A stretch of 64,000 bases of DNA from QZLE01 sp033852075 (GTDB lineage: Bacteria > Pseudomonadota > Gammaproteobacteria > QZLD01), in the NCBI GenBank assembly GCA_033852075.1, contig JAWSVC010000027.1, positions 1-64,000 on the forward strand, given 5' to 3'. Shown here piece by piece: positions 11,001 to 18,923 of the stretch. Below the pieces are notes generated by a model. That model was not told the origin of the DNA. It did not search any database and saw only the letters and a program-made list of their open reading frames with translations. Both the position numbers and the translations under genes were made by a program. Positions within the stretch are counted from its first letter, which is position 1. Each line of letters starts with the position of its first letter.

Positions 11001-11160
11001 AAAACGACTTGATGAAATAACTGATAATAGTAAAGGTTATCTAATTGAGCGTGATCCAGCAGAAGGTGAAGTTGTAAATCACGCTAAATTATCAAAGTCA
11101 GGAGGTTCGGATTTTGCGTTTGATTGGAAAAAACATGGTGGATCAACCGTTGAAGATTAA
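8053..11160 (+). CDS. Large calcineurin-like metallophosphoesterase, 1035 aa
   Basis: The metal-binding motifs of the calcineurin-like phosphoesterase fold are all present in order: SDVH near residue 293 (D-x-H), FTGDLID near 350, SGNHE near 430, LLSHF near 652 and SGHSH near 712. The fold is therefore likely active on a phosphoester; the substrate is unknown. An N-terminal domain of about 280 residues precedes it and a beta-rich domain of about 300 residues follows it. Between GNHE and the next histidine is an insertion of over 200 residues carrying a glycine-zipper segment (TGAAAGAVVGGIPGAITGG, about 465-485) of the type that inserts into membranes. There is no signal peptide. An effector role is plausible but is inference. 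Confidence 0.8.
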   Translation: MNNLEFNIKKTDLSKDDKGNNALELGIKSTDAMILHPSFCCPVVVEEGKPITIFLLTGSDFYDMFAAEVEARPIATISIIKLVPTINFEKVVQGTKGGGFIKRHINQMLNFQHWEQDLMCVPPQKPIYDTFTDAQNNIEVTYLDELKEPCGLKDKSGIIFANMRESSFKKYVQDEGFKYLFQVELWRADNLSQGLYDLSWITKNDNVFDDFSEKEKEAPSDTVEFYEKQDQITRKYICEDEKRKGFTHAYKIGDEDNDFEFEFDPKAPIQNHHPVYVVEKGKKKLNIGHLSDVHVSSKQFAYQTCKAKVIPGCEDSPEIGSMVNISFYTLRDLMDSFGKDADIDLLIFTGDLIDHGRNYNPKSKFINNPDAKTGDIWDQMTLDNIDKKFEDGEDAGKEMYPHSIDNVLVYSLFRRYYKKYKKPILLVSGNHECYTLPYGISPRADMAAGAKSTIRSIPYIETITGAAAGAVVGGIPGAITGGAIGYSGDTQKKPMTIEQIIQEANERRKEDWLKRTAKESEDKNIDRKRANEGIPADNNLTIYEAILMYGPDYNMVPMSGFTDNDDCKNFKPENLNWFYNIFTPLEDFVISYNNQQNFIGLGWKDRERFISLGSMRTFGGLLPRAPEAVTNEQLELIKTAVKKESGDNILLSHFTFANYAASKGIESEGEINYNDSFKSDSDDCCTGTFESNRYEVYKMIVCDKKIKYTLSGHSHRNGIYICTDSDSSWLPGRYYFKTQTIPLDMQSLEYDEILDDELSSCTKMIVSSSGGNIGKQNFNNELFNWSIDYPSGTSIKYDNNDKEMIKIVRAEKAKPRFAVALEYADIVGRDQLDKDAGIFKYIKLSEYGNELELEINSELDIPLNDEGFIQQISLYINKGINQEFAFKYNNTVDTSKFTVIDIDTEDLEEIFESDIPKLNSSEFNVFLSLKLKQISDPCFNYYDFEKPLNIRSQIISVKQRMKEILAEKNMQTITGITYNTQLQKRLDEITDNSKGYLIERDPAEGEVVNHAKLSKSGGSDFAFDWKKHGGSTVED

Positions 11161-12298
11161 ACTTATTCGAAAATTTATAACTGGCATATTCTATGTAGGA
11201 TTAATTATTATATTGGGAGCTTTTTCCATGTTTAACTCAAAACACAAGCCATCAAAAGAATTATACGAAGTATTACAAAGCGCTGAACTGGTAACAAAAT
11301 ATTCTGAAATGCAAGGCTTTAATCTCAAAGACTTAGATATAGAAAAAGCCCGTATTAAAGGTGCAAAAATTCAAAACTTCTCAATATCAAATACTGACCT
11401 AAAAAATTTTGATGCTCGTAGTTCTCATTGGGAAAATGGAAAATTTACCGAAGTTAATTTCAACGATATCTACTTTGATGAAATAATCCTAAATAACGTT
11501 GTCTTCGAAAAAAGCAATCTTAAAAACGTAAATTTTATTTCTGGTAAATTAAAGAATGTTAAATTTATTGACTGCACAATAACAAAATCTGCATTTTATT
11601 ATCTCGAAGAAAGTGATATCGAATTTATTAACACAAAAATTCATGATAATGAATATAAGTTTTCAGATTCACAAATCCAGATGCGCCTTATTAATTCTGA
11701 ATTTCGTGATACCGATATGATGTCACTTAAAGAAGGCTCTTCAATCTATATGGAAAATAGTGAAATTAATACCGTTAACTTCCAATACTCAAAAATGGAT
11801 TCATTTAAATCTGTAAACTCAAAAATGCTTAACTCAACGCTTGGTGACTCTGAAATTAAAGAACTTAACTTTGATAAAACCCATATTGATATTTCCTTTG
11901 GGAAAGCTGTTATTGATAAGGTGTTAATTACAAACTCAAAAATTGACAATCTCGGATCTATTTGGGCAAAAGTCAAACAATTTGAAATTAGCAATTGCAC
12001 AGATCCAGCTGATGTCTCTTTTGGACAATCTGAAATCGTGGAAATAAAAATAAATAATTGTAATTTCAAAGAGCTTTACCCTTCAAGAATATCAACAAAA
12101 TCACTTCTAATTGAAAACGCGATAATTGAAAAGTCCAGCTTCTATAAATCAAATATTGATGACTTTATATTGAGAAATGTAACTTTTAATGGAAAAACCA
12201 AGTTCAAGAAATTCCAGGCAGGTAAATCTACTTTGGAGAATATCAAAATAGGACCTAATGCAGAAATGCTTATGGATGGAGCAAACATTGAGTTTTAA
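11114..12298 (+). CDS. Membrane-anchored pentapeptide-repeat-like protein (copy 1), 394 aa
   Basis: I chose the TTG at 11114 because a GGAGG motif lies 8 bases upstream, inside the end of the preceding gene; an ATG at 11135 is the alternative. One membrane segment (about residues 23-40, FYVGLIIILGAFSMF) is followed by a long quadrilateral-helix-like region with F/L spaced every five residues, such as LKNVNFISGKLKNVKFIDC, typical of pentapeptide repeats. It overlaps the metallophosphoesterase gene by 47 bases. Its downstream neighbour is a paralogue. Pentapeptide proteins act as protein-interaction scaffolds and sometimes as DNA mimics; with a membrane anchor the former is more likely. Whether it is an immunity protein for the neighbouring enzyme is speculation. 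Confidence 0.7.
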   Translation: MRLIGKNMVDQPLKIKLIRKFITGIFYVGLIIILGAFSMFNSKHKPSKELYEVLQSAELVTKYSEMQGFNLKDLDIEKARIKGAKIQNFSISNTDLKNFDARSSHWENGKFTEVNFNDIYFDEIILNNVVFEKSNLKNVNFISGKLKNVKFIDCTITKSAFYYLEESDIEFINTKIHDNEYKFSDSQIQMRLINSEFRDTDMMSLKEGSSIYMENSEINTVNFQYSKMDSFKSVNSKMLNSTLGDSEIKELNFDKTHIDISFGKAVIDKVLITNSKIDNLGSIWAKVKQFEISNCTDPADVSFGQSEIVEIKINNCNFKELYPSRISTKSLLIENAIIEKSSFYKSNIDDFILRNVTFNGKTKFKKFQAGKSTLENIKIGPNAEMLMDGANIEF

Positions 12299-12300
12299 CA

Positions 12301-13701
12301 ATGAAAATTGCTTTTAATATATCAACAGCATTAAGCGTTCTATCGCCATTTTTGCTCTACTACTCGTATTTGCTCCTTACCAACAAAATATCTTATGGTA
12401 GCGGATACCGTAATATGGGAGCAGGTATTGCCGAAGGTTTATTAGCTATAGCAATTATAGGGATCGTTATATTTTTATTGATTGCTGGTTTCATTATTTC
12501 ACTCATATATTACTTAGAAACTAAAGAATTATTTCCAAAAGTCATTTTTTTTATACACTTATGCATTATAGGCATACCTGTTTTATTTCTTTTAGGTTTT
12601 TATTTATTTCAAGCCGAATGGTTTTTATGTTTATTGAATGGTAGATCTCATTTATCAAATGACTGGCAAAAAAGATTTAGCAATACAGAGCTATTTAACG
12701 AATATTCAGCAAATAATAAAATCGAACTAAATAATGTAATTATCAAAGGTGCTAGGATCCCCTCTTCCCATACTTCAAATTTTATGTTTAAAAATGTTGA
12801 GTTTATTGACTTTGGGGGAAAGGAATCACAGTGGAAAAACGGTGAATTTATTGATTCTACGTTCAATGACTTCTCTTTCTACAATGCTCATTTAAAAAAT
12901 GTAACATTTAAAAATTCAAAATTTGTTGATTCTCACTTTTCAAAAGCAAAGCTGGAAAATGTTAAGTTCATCAACTGCGAAATATCAAAATCTTCTTTTG
13001 GTAATATGCGTGAAAGTAGCATTGAATTCATTGATACAAAGATTAATAGCAACAACTACAATTTCTCTGATTCTCAAATAAATTTGAAACTTATTAACTC
13101 TAATCTAATAAATATAGACTTACGATCGCTTAAAGAAGGCTCTTCAATTCATGTTGAAAATAGCACAATAGACAATGTAAGTTTTCAACACTCAAAAATG
13201 GATTCATTTAAATCTGTAAACTCAAAAATGCTTAACTCAACACTTGGTGACTCTGAAATTAAAGAACTTAGCTTTGATAAAAGCCATATTCACATATCTT
13301 TTGGGGATGCAATTATAAAAAAAGTAACGGTTACAGAATCAAAGATTGATAATCTTGGTGCTATCCGAGTAAAAACCGATATTTTTTCAATAACTGATTG
13401 TGATAAAAATGCAGATGTTACGTTTGCGAAGTCCAATATAAAAATAATCAAGATTAATAATTGTGATTTTGCAGCATTGTATCCTGCAAATTTGAATGCA
13501 GAAACCCTATCTATTGAGAATACAACAATAGCTGATTCAATTTTTTACAAATCTAAAGTTAAAAACTTTAAATTCAGAAATGTAACTCTTAATAAAGAAG
13601 CTGATTTTGAAAACTTTCATGCCGATACAGTTTTAATAGAGAATATAACCAAAGATCCGAATTTAAAACTAACGATGGATGGAGCTAATATTGAATTGTA
13701 A
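12301..13701 (+). CDS. Multi-pass membrane pentapeptide-repeat-like protein (copy 2), 466 aa
   Basis: Paralogue of the preceding gene, separated by 2 bases. The N-terminus differs: it has three hydrophobic segments (about residues 9-26, 44-68 and 78-103) instead of one. The remainder is the same five-residue periodic region, including a stretch around SFKSVNSKMLNSTLGDSE that is the same protein sequence in both copies. At DNA level bases 13190-13270 match 11787-11867 with one difference, which points to recent duplication or gene conversion. The two proteins probably sit side by side in the inner membrane facing the same partner. Confidence 0.7.
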   Translation: MKIAFNISTALSVLSPFLLYYSYLLLTNKISYGSGYRNMGAGIAEGLLAIAIIGIVIFLLIAGFIISLIYYLETKELFPKVIFFIHLCIIGIPVLFLLGFYLFQAEWFLCLLNGRSHLSNDWQKRFSNTELFNEYSANNKIELNNVIIKGARIPSSHTSNFMFKNVEFIDFGGKESQWKNGEFIDSTFNDFSFYNAHLKNVTFKNSKFVDSHFSKAKLENVKFINCEISKSSFGNMRESSIEFIDTKINSNNYNFSDSQINLKLINSNLINIDLRSLKEGSSIHVENSTIDNVSFQHSKMDSFKSVNSKMLNSTLGDSEIKELSFDKSHIHISFGDAIIKKVTVTESKIDNLGAIRVKTDIFSITDCDKNADVTFAKSNIKIIKINNCDFAALYPANLNAETLSIENTTIADSIFYKSKVKNFKFRNVTLNKEADFENFHADTVLIENITKDPNLKLTMDGANIEL

Positions 13702-13732
13702 TTAAATTCACACATATGGGATAGAAATAACA

Positions 13733-16000
13733 ATGAATGAATGGCTAACAGAAAAATTAGATAACTTAAAAACTTCTACAACCTCTTTACAGGGGATGTG
13801 GAAGTTGATGGGTGAGCTTAGCGAAAAAACACCAGCTGAGATCAGTCTTGAAAAGCTGAAAAGCATGGCTATGGATTTAAGCTGCGATATTTTTAAGGAA
13901 TCGGTTAATCAGACCAATCTTCTTAATCAAGCCAGTAATAGTTATGAAACAAATCAAGAACTAGCCAGCACTCTAAAAGACATAATGGGTAATACTGATT
14001 CTATTATCAGCAATACAAAAGAGTTGGCACAAAAATCAGATATCGAAGCAGCTATTATCAAAGGTATAGACCAACAACTTCAAATAGCGGCAGAAAGCGG
14101 GAAATTATCATCTCTCGCCAATAATATAAAAGAAAAAGGTAAGCAACTTGCTCTATCATCTGCCTCTGGATACATTGGAGATGCATTAGATAAAATCGGT
14201 GTATCTACTGATGAGGTATCAAATATTGCTGGAAAGATGAATAGCATCATTAGCGGTGATCCTCGCAAGTTGGTGATTGATAGCATAAAAGGTGAAATAG
14301 CTGATCAGGTGGCCTCCTCTTTTGGGCCATTAAACGCTGTAACCGCCGGCATTGCCAGTGTCATTGTATCCGCAGGAGATGATTCTAACGGAGAATTTGC
14401 AAAACTTGATGAATTAGGAAATGTTTGCATTGATGGCGTTAAAGAGTTTGCTCAAAATAGTCTTGCAGAAAACATCCCAAGTGAAGCCATAGATGGTTTT
14501 GATTTTCAAAACTCTGCATCAGCAAATGGAGGCTCATTACACGGATTAGCCAATTCGATTTTAGAGATTGGAAAATCTTGTTTGGCAGGGGCGACTACTG
14601 ATTATGTGCTTGAACAAACTCTGGGCAAGCTTGGAGATTCTGCATCAGGTCTTATGGCTGCAGCTGATAATATTCTATCAATTTCTCAAGAAGACCCTCG
14701 CAATATAGATTTGGGACAAATAAAAAATAATTTTGGCGATAAATTAACTGATTCATTTGGCCCAATTAATTCTATTGCAGGATTTGCATCACAATTAAAC
14801 GAAACAGATGAACATAGCGGATCTCAAGGCAGTTCTTTTGGAGATATTTCTAAATTCACTGAAAAAGCTGTTTCACAAATAAAAACAGCTTCCGAGTCAG
14901 CCGAAACTTCTAAAGATATTATGGATTCTTTCAATCTTATGCAAGATGTTGCTAAAAGTGGCGGCAAACTTAAAGCCTATGGCTATGGTATTCTAGCTCT
15001 TGTTACAGATGGCGAATCAGAAGCAGACGACCCTTCTCTTCTTAAAGAATTTACTGAGATAAAACAAGGCGCAAATGACCTTCTATCAAAAGCAGAAAAC
15101 CTTTGGGATATGACTCAAAAAGATCCTAAAGAACTACTTTTAGATGAATTAAAAAGTCAGGTAAAAGCCGAATCTGAAAGCATTCTGGGGCCAATTACCA
15201 ATATATCTGGCGCAACCTCACGCGCTATTGCAACAGGCCTATTAAGCAGCTCGTTAAGCGGTGTATTTAACAAAATTAAAGACAACGTTTCTAAAGCAGA
15301 ATCATCTCAGAGTGAGTTAAAATCATCAGCGCAAACTTCTTCTCAAACAGACTCTGCTCCTTCTGAATCAGAGCAAAATACCAATGCCGGCAAAACAGAA
15401 GAAAACAAAACTGCTAAAACCAGCTCTGATAATACAGAATCACCAAAAACCACCGCAGCAGAAGAGAATACTCAAGCAACTTCTGACGAAAACAAGACAC
15501 CTGAATCCACTACCGCAGCAAACGACAAACCCGGAAGCGATAAAGCTAAGGAAAGTACTGAAAGCAATAATACTGCTACTGACTCTGTCGCTGACGCAGG
15601 AGGAGATTCCAAATCAGAAGCAGCAGACCAAGGCGAATCAAAACCTGATATAAATTCAGATGCGACAGAAGATAAAAAATCTTATGCGGATGCTACAGAT
15701 AAAACAGATGACAAAGAAACCAAAACTCCTGGATCAGATGCAACTACAGATAGCAAAACCAACAACGATATAGATCAGTCTACTGATACCTCTGTTGCTG
15801 ATAAAAACGATAACGACGGTTTTAATACTGATTCATTTGGTAACAACAACAATCCAGAAAATGACTCTTTAGCATCTGGCTCTGAAGACAACAGTTTCTT
15901 CGATAGCAACACTGAATCAGCACAAGATGTAGATAATTTATCAGATACCAACAAAACAGGTGATGAAAACGACAAAAGCAAACTAAGTAACTTAATATAA
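13733..16000 (+). CDS. Triple-repeat helical protein with long disordered Ser/Thr/Asp tail, 755 aa
   Basis: Not assignable to a known family. Residues 1-520 contain three copies of a unit of about 145 residues, with cores near residues 174, 320 and 463 showing (D/K)DPR/K-x-L, an IK/LK helix and SFGP-I/L-N-x-I. Small residues dominate and the helices look amphipathic, so coiled or membrane-associated helices are possible. Residues about 520-755 are low complexity, rich in Ser, Thr, Asp, Glu, Lys and Asn, and lack hydrophobic residues, so they are almost certainly disordered. It is the last gene of the operon, 31 bases after copy 2. A linker, carrier or surface role is conjecture. Confidence 0.65.
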   Translation: MNEWLTEKLDNLKTSTTSLQGMWKLMGELSEKTPAEISLEKLKSMAMDLSCDIFKESVNQTNLLNQASNSYETNQELASTLKDIMGNTDSIISNTKELAQKSDIEAAIIKGIDQQLQIAAESGKLSSLANNIKEKGKQLALSSASGYIGDALDKIGVSTDEVSNIAGKMNSIISGDPRKLVIDSIKGEIADQVASSFGPLNAVTAGIASVIVSAGDDSNGEFAKLDELGNVCIDGVKEFAQNSLAENIPSEAIDGFDFQNSASANGGSLHGLANSILEIGKSCLAGATTDYVLEQTLGKLGDSASGLMAAADNILSISQEDPRNIDLGQIKNNFGDKLTDSFGPINSIAGFASQLNETDEHSGSQGSSFGDISKFTEKAVSQIKTASESAETSKDIMDSFNLMQDVAKSGGKLKAYGYGILALVTDGESEADDPSLLKEFTEIKQGANDLLSKAENLWDMTQKDPKELLLDELKSQVKAESESILGPITNISGATSRAIATGLLSSSLSGVFNKIKDNVSKAESSQSELKSSAQTSSQTDSAPSESEQNTNAGKTEENKTAKTSSDNTESPKTTAAEENTQATSDENKTPESTTAANDKPGSDKAKESTESNNTATDSVADAGGDSKSEAADQGESKPDINSDATEDKKSYADATDKTDDKETKTPGSDATTDSKTNNDIDQSTDTSVADKNDNDGFNTDSFGNNNNPENDSLASGSEDNSFFDSNTESAQDVDNLSDTNKTGDENDKSKLSNLI

Positions 16001-16067
16001 TTACCACCTAGCATGTTTAAATAATTGAATTAGCCAAATTACAGATAAATACTATTAAGGAAAGATA

Positions 16068-16301
16068 ATGTCTGAAAATGAATTATCAATACGAACAACA
16101 GTTTGCCCCTATAAATTCAAAGGTTCAAATGGGATAAAAAGACTATTGCATGGATTAGGATATTCCATTTCTGCATGGCAACATGAAGCAGCGATTCGCC
16201 AGGAAATATTTAGCGCTTTAATTTTAATACCTTTAGCAACGTTTGTCAATAATCTAAACTTACTTAATAAGTTTAAAAAAGCTCATCATCCGCGCCATTG
16301 A
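16068..16301 (+). pseudogene. dgkA: Truncated diacylglycerol kinase (dgkA remnant)
   Basis: A good ribosome site (AAGGAAAG) precedes the ATG. Residues 18-62 align by eye with the N-terminus of bacterial DgkA: GIKRLLHGLGYSISAW followed by HEAAIRQE, matching the conserved amphipathic helix and the EAAFRQE motif. Normal DgkA has about 120 residues and three membrane helices with the catalytic Glu and Asn in the second half. Here similarity stops after the first hydrophobic segment, and the last 14 codons run through the 3' end of the convergent chemoreceptor gene. The catalytic part is missing, so no kinase activity is expected. The break coincides with the receptor gene boundary, suggesting a deletion or insertion there. 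Confidence 0.7.
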
Positions 16302-18644
16302 AGATGCTTGCTCATTCAGATTTTCACTATTAGCTGACGCCTCTTCTGCCAAAGCAGCATTACACTGAGTAATAGAATCCATATTTGTAAGCGCCTGATT
16401 AACCTGACTAATTCCGGCAGTTTGTTCCTGACTAGCAGCCGCGATCTCGGAAATCATATCACCAACCTTTTTAACTTCATCTACAATTTCACCAAGAGTT
16501 TCTCCTGATTTTTCGACAAGTTCAGATCCGACTTTAACTTTTCCTACGCTATCCTGAATAAGATCCTTTATTTCCTTAGCTGCAGCAGCACTCCTTTGCG
16601 CAAGATTTCTTACTTCTGTAGCAACCACTGCAAAACCACGCCCTTGCTCACCAGCTCTTGCTGCCTCAACTGAAGCATTAAGGGCTAGTAGATTTGTCTG
16701 AAATGCTATCTCATCAATAACCCCGATAATATCAGCAATTTTATTACTGCTTGTATTAATTTCTTCCATTGCGTTAATGGCTTGCTCAACAACTGAACCA
16801 CCATGGTCAGCAGTTTGTCTGGCACCAATAGCGAGCTGATTGGCCTGCTTGGCATTATCAGCATTTTGCTTAACCGTACTGGTTAGTTCTTCCATGCTTG
16901 AAGCAGTCTCTTCAAGCGAAGTTGCTTGCTCCTCAGTACGCTTGGACATATCAGTATTGCCATTGGCTATCTCGTTAGATGCCGATGCTACAATATCAGA
17001 CGCCTGCACAATATTTTTAACTACTTGAGAAAGATTATCCATGGTTTTATTTAATGCGTTTGTAAGTACACCAAACTGCCCAGGATGATCTGCATTAATA
17101 CGTTTGGTTAAATCTCCATCGGCAAGAGCGACTGTAATATCTGTAGTATCTTTAATTCCCTGCATTACAACATCTAACGAACGATTAATGTTGCTTTTAA
17201 GAGTTTCAAGATCACCTTTTAGGTTTACATCAACGCGACTATTAAAGTCAGCCTGTGCAACTGAAGCCATAACGTCATTAATTGACTTCATGGCGGTATC
17301 AATGGTCATCATTGAATCAAGAGCAGCATCTGCACTATGTTTAAATTCCCCTTTAAGATTTACATCGATTCTTTTGCCGAAATTTCCGTTGGCTAATGCT
17401 TCCAGAAGCTCATTAAGCGCTGCCATTGTAGTTTGAATATTTTCTACAGAGTGATTAATTCCTTGTTTAAGTTTGTCCAAATCTCCTGTCACATTAAGAG
17501 TAACCTTTTGACTAAAATCCCCTTCGCTAACTTTTGATAGTGTTGCATTGGCTGCAGCTATTGCCTGCTGCATTGCTTCAAGCAAACTATTAAAAGCATC
17601 ACTAACAACCCCAACCTCATCATCACTTTTAACTTCAACTCTTTTTGAAAAATCTGCAGTTTGCTTTACCTCTTCCATAGCATCAGCAAGAAGCTTAATC
17701 GGAGACGTAATTCTTGTTGCAAAAAACACAGCCACAATAATGCCAATGGTAATTAGAATAAATCCCAATAACAGAAATATAGTCTTTAAACTATATATAT
17801 CAGCATAAACCTCATCTTTTTCAGCTCCTACTGCAATTGACCAATTCGTTCCAGAAATTGGGGCATAGCCAAATAATCTGTCTTTTCCTAAAAACCAGTA
17901 CCCCTCATAACCCGTTTCTCCCGAAATCATCCTATGCATCATATTTGAAAGCAATTTAAATTTTGACTCAGTTTTTCCTTCTTCGTAAAAATTGCGAGCT
18001 TTTAATACAAATTCACGGTTTTTATGAGCAATCAGAGCCCCTTTATCATTAATAATATAGGAATAACCATTAACTCCATATTTAATATCGTCTGTAATCT
18101 CAGAAAGAACATAACCATCCAAACGAGCAATCAATGCCGCAACAACCTCTCCTTTCTCTGATTTAATAGGTGTCGACAACATAATAACCGGTTTATTCGT
18201 TACACGACTAATAATCACATCCGAAAGAAAGGTTTTTCCTGCAAAGGCCTGCTTTACGTAATTCCGATCCCCAAGTTTAGCTGTTGAACCGTTTGAATAA
18301 TTAGCCGTACCATCTGGCAAAACAATTCCAATACCAAGAAACCCAAGACGTTCCTTCTCTTTTTGTAAATCAGGACGCTGTTTATCATGCCACTGCATGC
18401 TTCTTATAGCATTTCTGTTTGCAACGCCTTCTATCTCTGACTTGTAAATTTCCATACGAATACTTATGTAATGCGCAGATTCAGTTGCAATTGATGGCAG
18501 TGATTGTTCTATACTATTTTGCAATGATTTAGAAGCAGCAAAGAAACCACCCCACCCCATCCCTATGCAGGTAACACTCAGCAATATACAAATAACGAAA
18601 CAAAGCTTTGCCTTTATACCAATCTTTATTTTATTACCGATCAT
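16260..18644 (-). CDS. Methyl-accepting chemotaxis protein, Cache sensor and poly-HAMP
   Basis: The second of two adjacent ATGs is preferred because the AAGGAG motif lies 7 bases before it. The order is: membrane helix (about residues 12-34); periplasmic dCache-type sensor (about 35-285, with a GDRNYVKQAFAGK segment and a C-terminal NWSIAVGAEKDE strand); second membrane helix (about 287-311); HAMP; several further HAMP-like repeats (L-x-GDLDKLKQGIN, GQFGVLTNALN); and a signalling domain with the hairpin tip EIAFQTNLLALNASVEAARAG. It ends FFKLIK with no CheR-binding pentapeptide. One conserved arginine of the typical TQRNAALAEE is cysteine here. Signals should feed a CheA-CheW complex. The sensed ligand is unknown; dCache domains often bind small organic acids or amino acids. 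Confidence 0.92.
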   Translation of the reverse strand: MIGNKIKIGIKAKLCFVICILLSVTCIGMGWGGFFAASKSLQNSIEQSLPSIATESAHYISIRMEIYKSEIEGVANRNAIRSMQWHDKQRPDLQKEKERLGFLGIGIVLPDGTANYSNGSTAKLGDRNYVKQAFAGKTFLSDVIISRVTNKPVIMLSTPIKSEKGEVVAALIARLDGYVLSEITDDIKYGVNGYSYIINDKGALIAHKNREFVLKARNFYEEGKTESKFKLLSNMMHRMISGETGYEGYWFLGKDRLFGYAPISGTNWSIAVGAEKDEVYADIYSLKTIFLLLGFILITIGIIVAVFFATRITSPIKLLADAMEEVKQTADFSKRVEVKSDDEVGVVSDAFNSLLEAMQQAIAAANATLSKVSEGDFSQKVTLNVTGDLDKLKQGINHSVENIQTTMAALNELLEALANGNFGKRIDVNLKGEFKHSADAALDSMMTIDTAMKSINDVMASVAQADFNSRVDVNLKGDLETLKSNINRSLDVVMQGIKDTTDITVALADGDLTKRINADHPGQFGVLTNALNKTMDNLSQVVKNIVQASDIVASASNEIANGNTDMSKRTEEQATSLEETASSMEELTSTVKQNADNAKQANQLAIGARQTADHGGSVVEQAINAMEEINTSSNKIADIIGVIDEIAFQTNLLALNASVEAARAGEQGRGFAVVATEVRNLAQRSAAAAKEIKDLIQDSVGKVKVGSELVEKSGETLGEIVDEVKKVGDMISEIAAASQEQTAGISQVNQALTNMDSITQCNAALAEEASANSENLNEQASSMARMMSFFKLIK

Positions 18645-18923
18645 CATACAACTCCTTAAACCTACAGAGGTAATCCATACAACATTCAGATTTGTATATT
18701 TTGAACCGCAAACAAAAGCAATTAATTACGGTAACTGGAATACACAAATTGTAACAAGCAGACGATAATCAGATTTCAATTGGGTTTATTATAATATTTT
18801 AAAAACTAATATAATCATCAACATCTTAAGTATAATGATAGTCACATCCCCCTCTATTTCAATAGTAGAGACAATCGTTATTGTGGTAATTATAATATTG
18901 CAGTTAGAGGCATTGCTGCATAT

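Noticed and set aside
15384..15653. Lys/Gln/Pro-rich frame inside the triple-repeat gene
   Set aside because: It is a frame-shifted reading of the low-complexity tail.
1..16000. Prophage origin of the first operon
   Set aside because: No integrase, terminase, capsid, portal or lysis genes were seen; the spike-like fold alone is not enough.
17104..17436. Long plus-strand frame inside the chemoreceptor gene, also seen in the second receptor at 35991-36425
   Set aside because: Both are mirror frames of the conserved poly-HAMP region. They have no ribosome site and the similarity is explained by the minus-strand genes.
18648..18923. Small gene or riboswitch in the spacer between thiI and the receptor gene
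   Set aside because: Only AT-rich sequence without a conserved fold or a good ribosome site was visible; it probably holds the receptor promoter.
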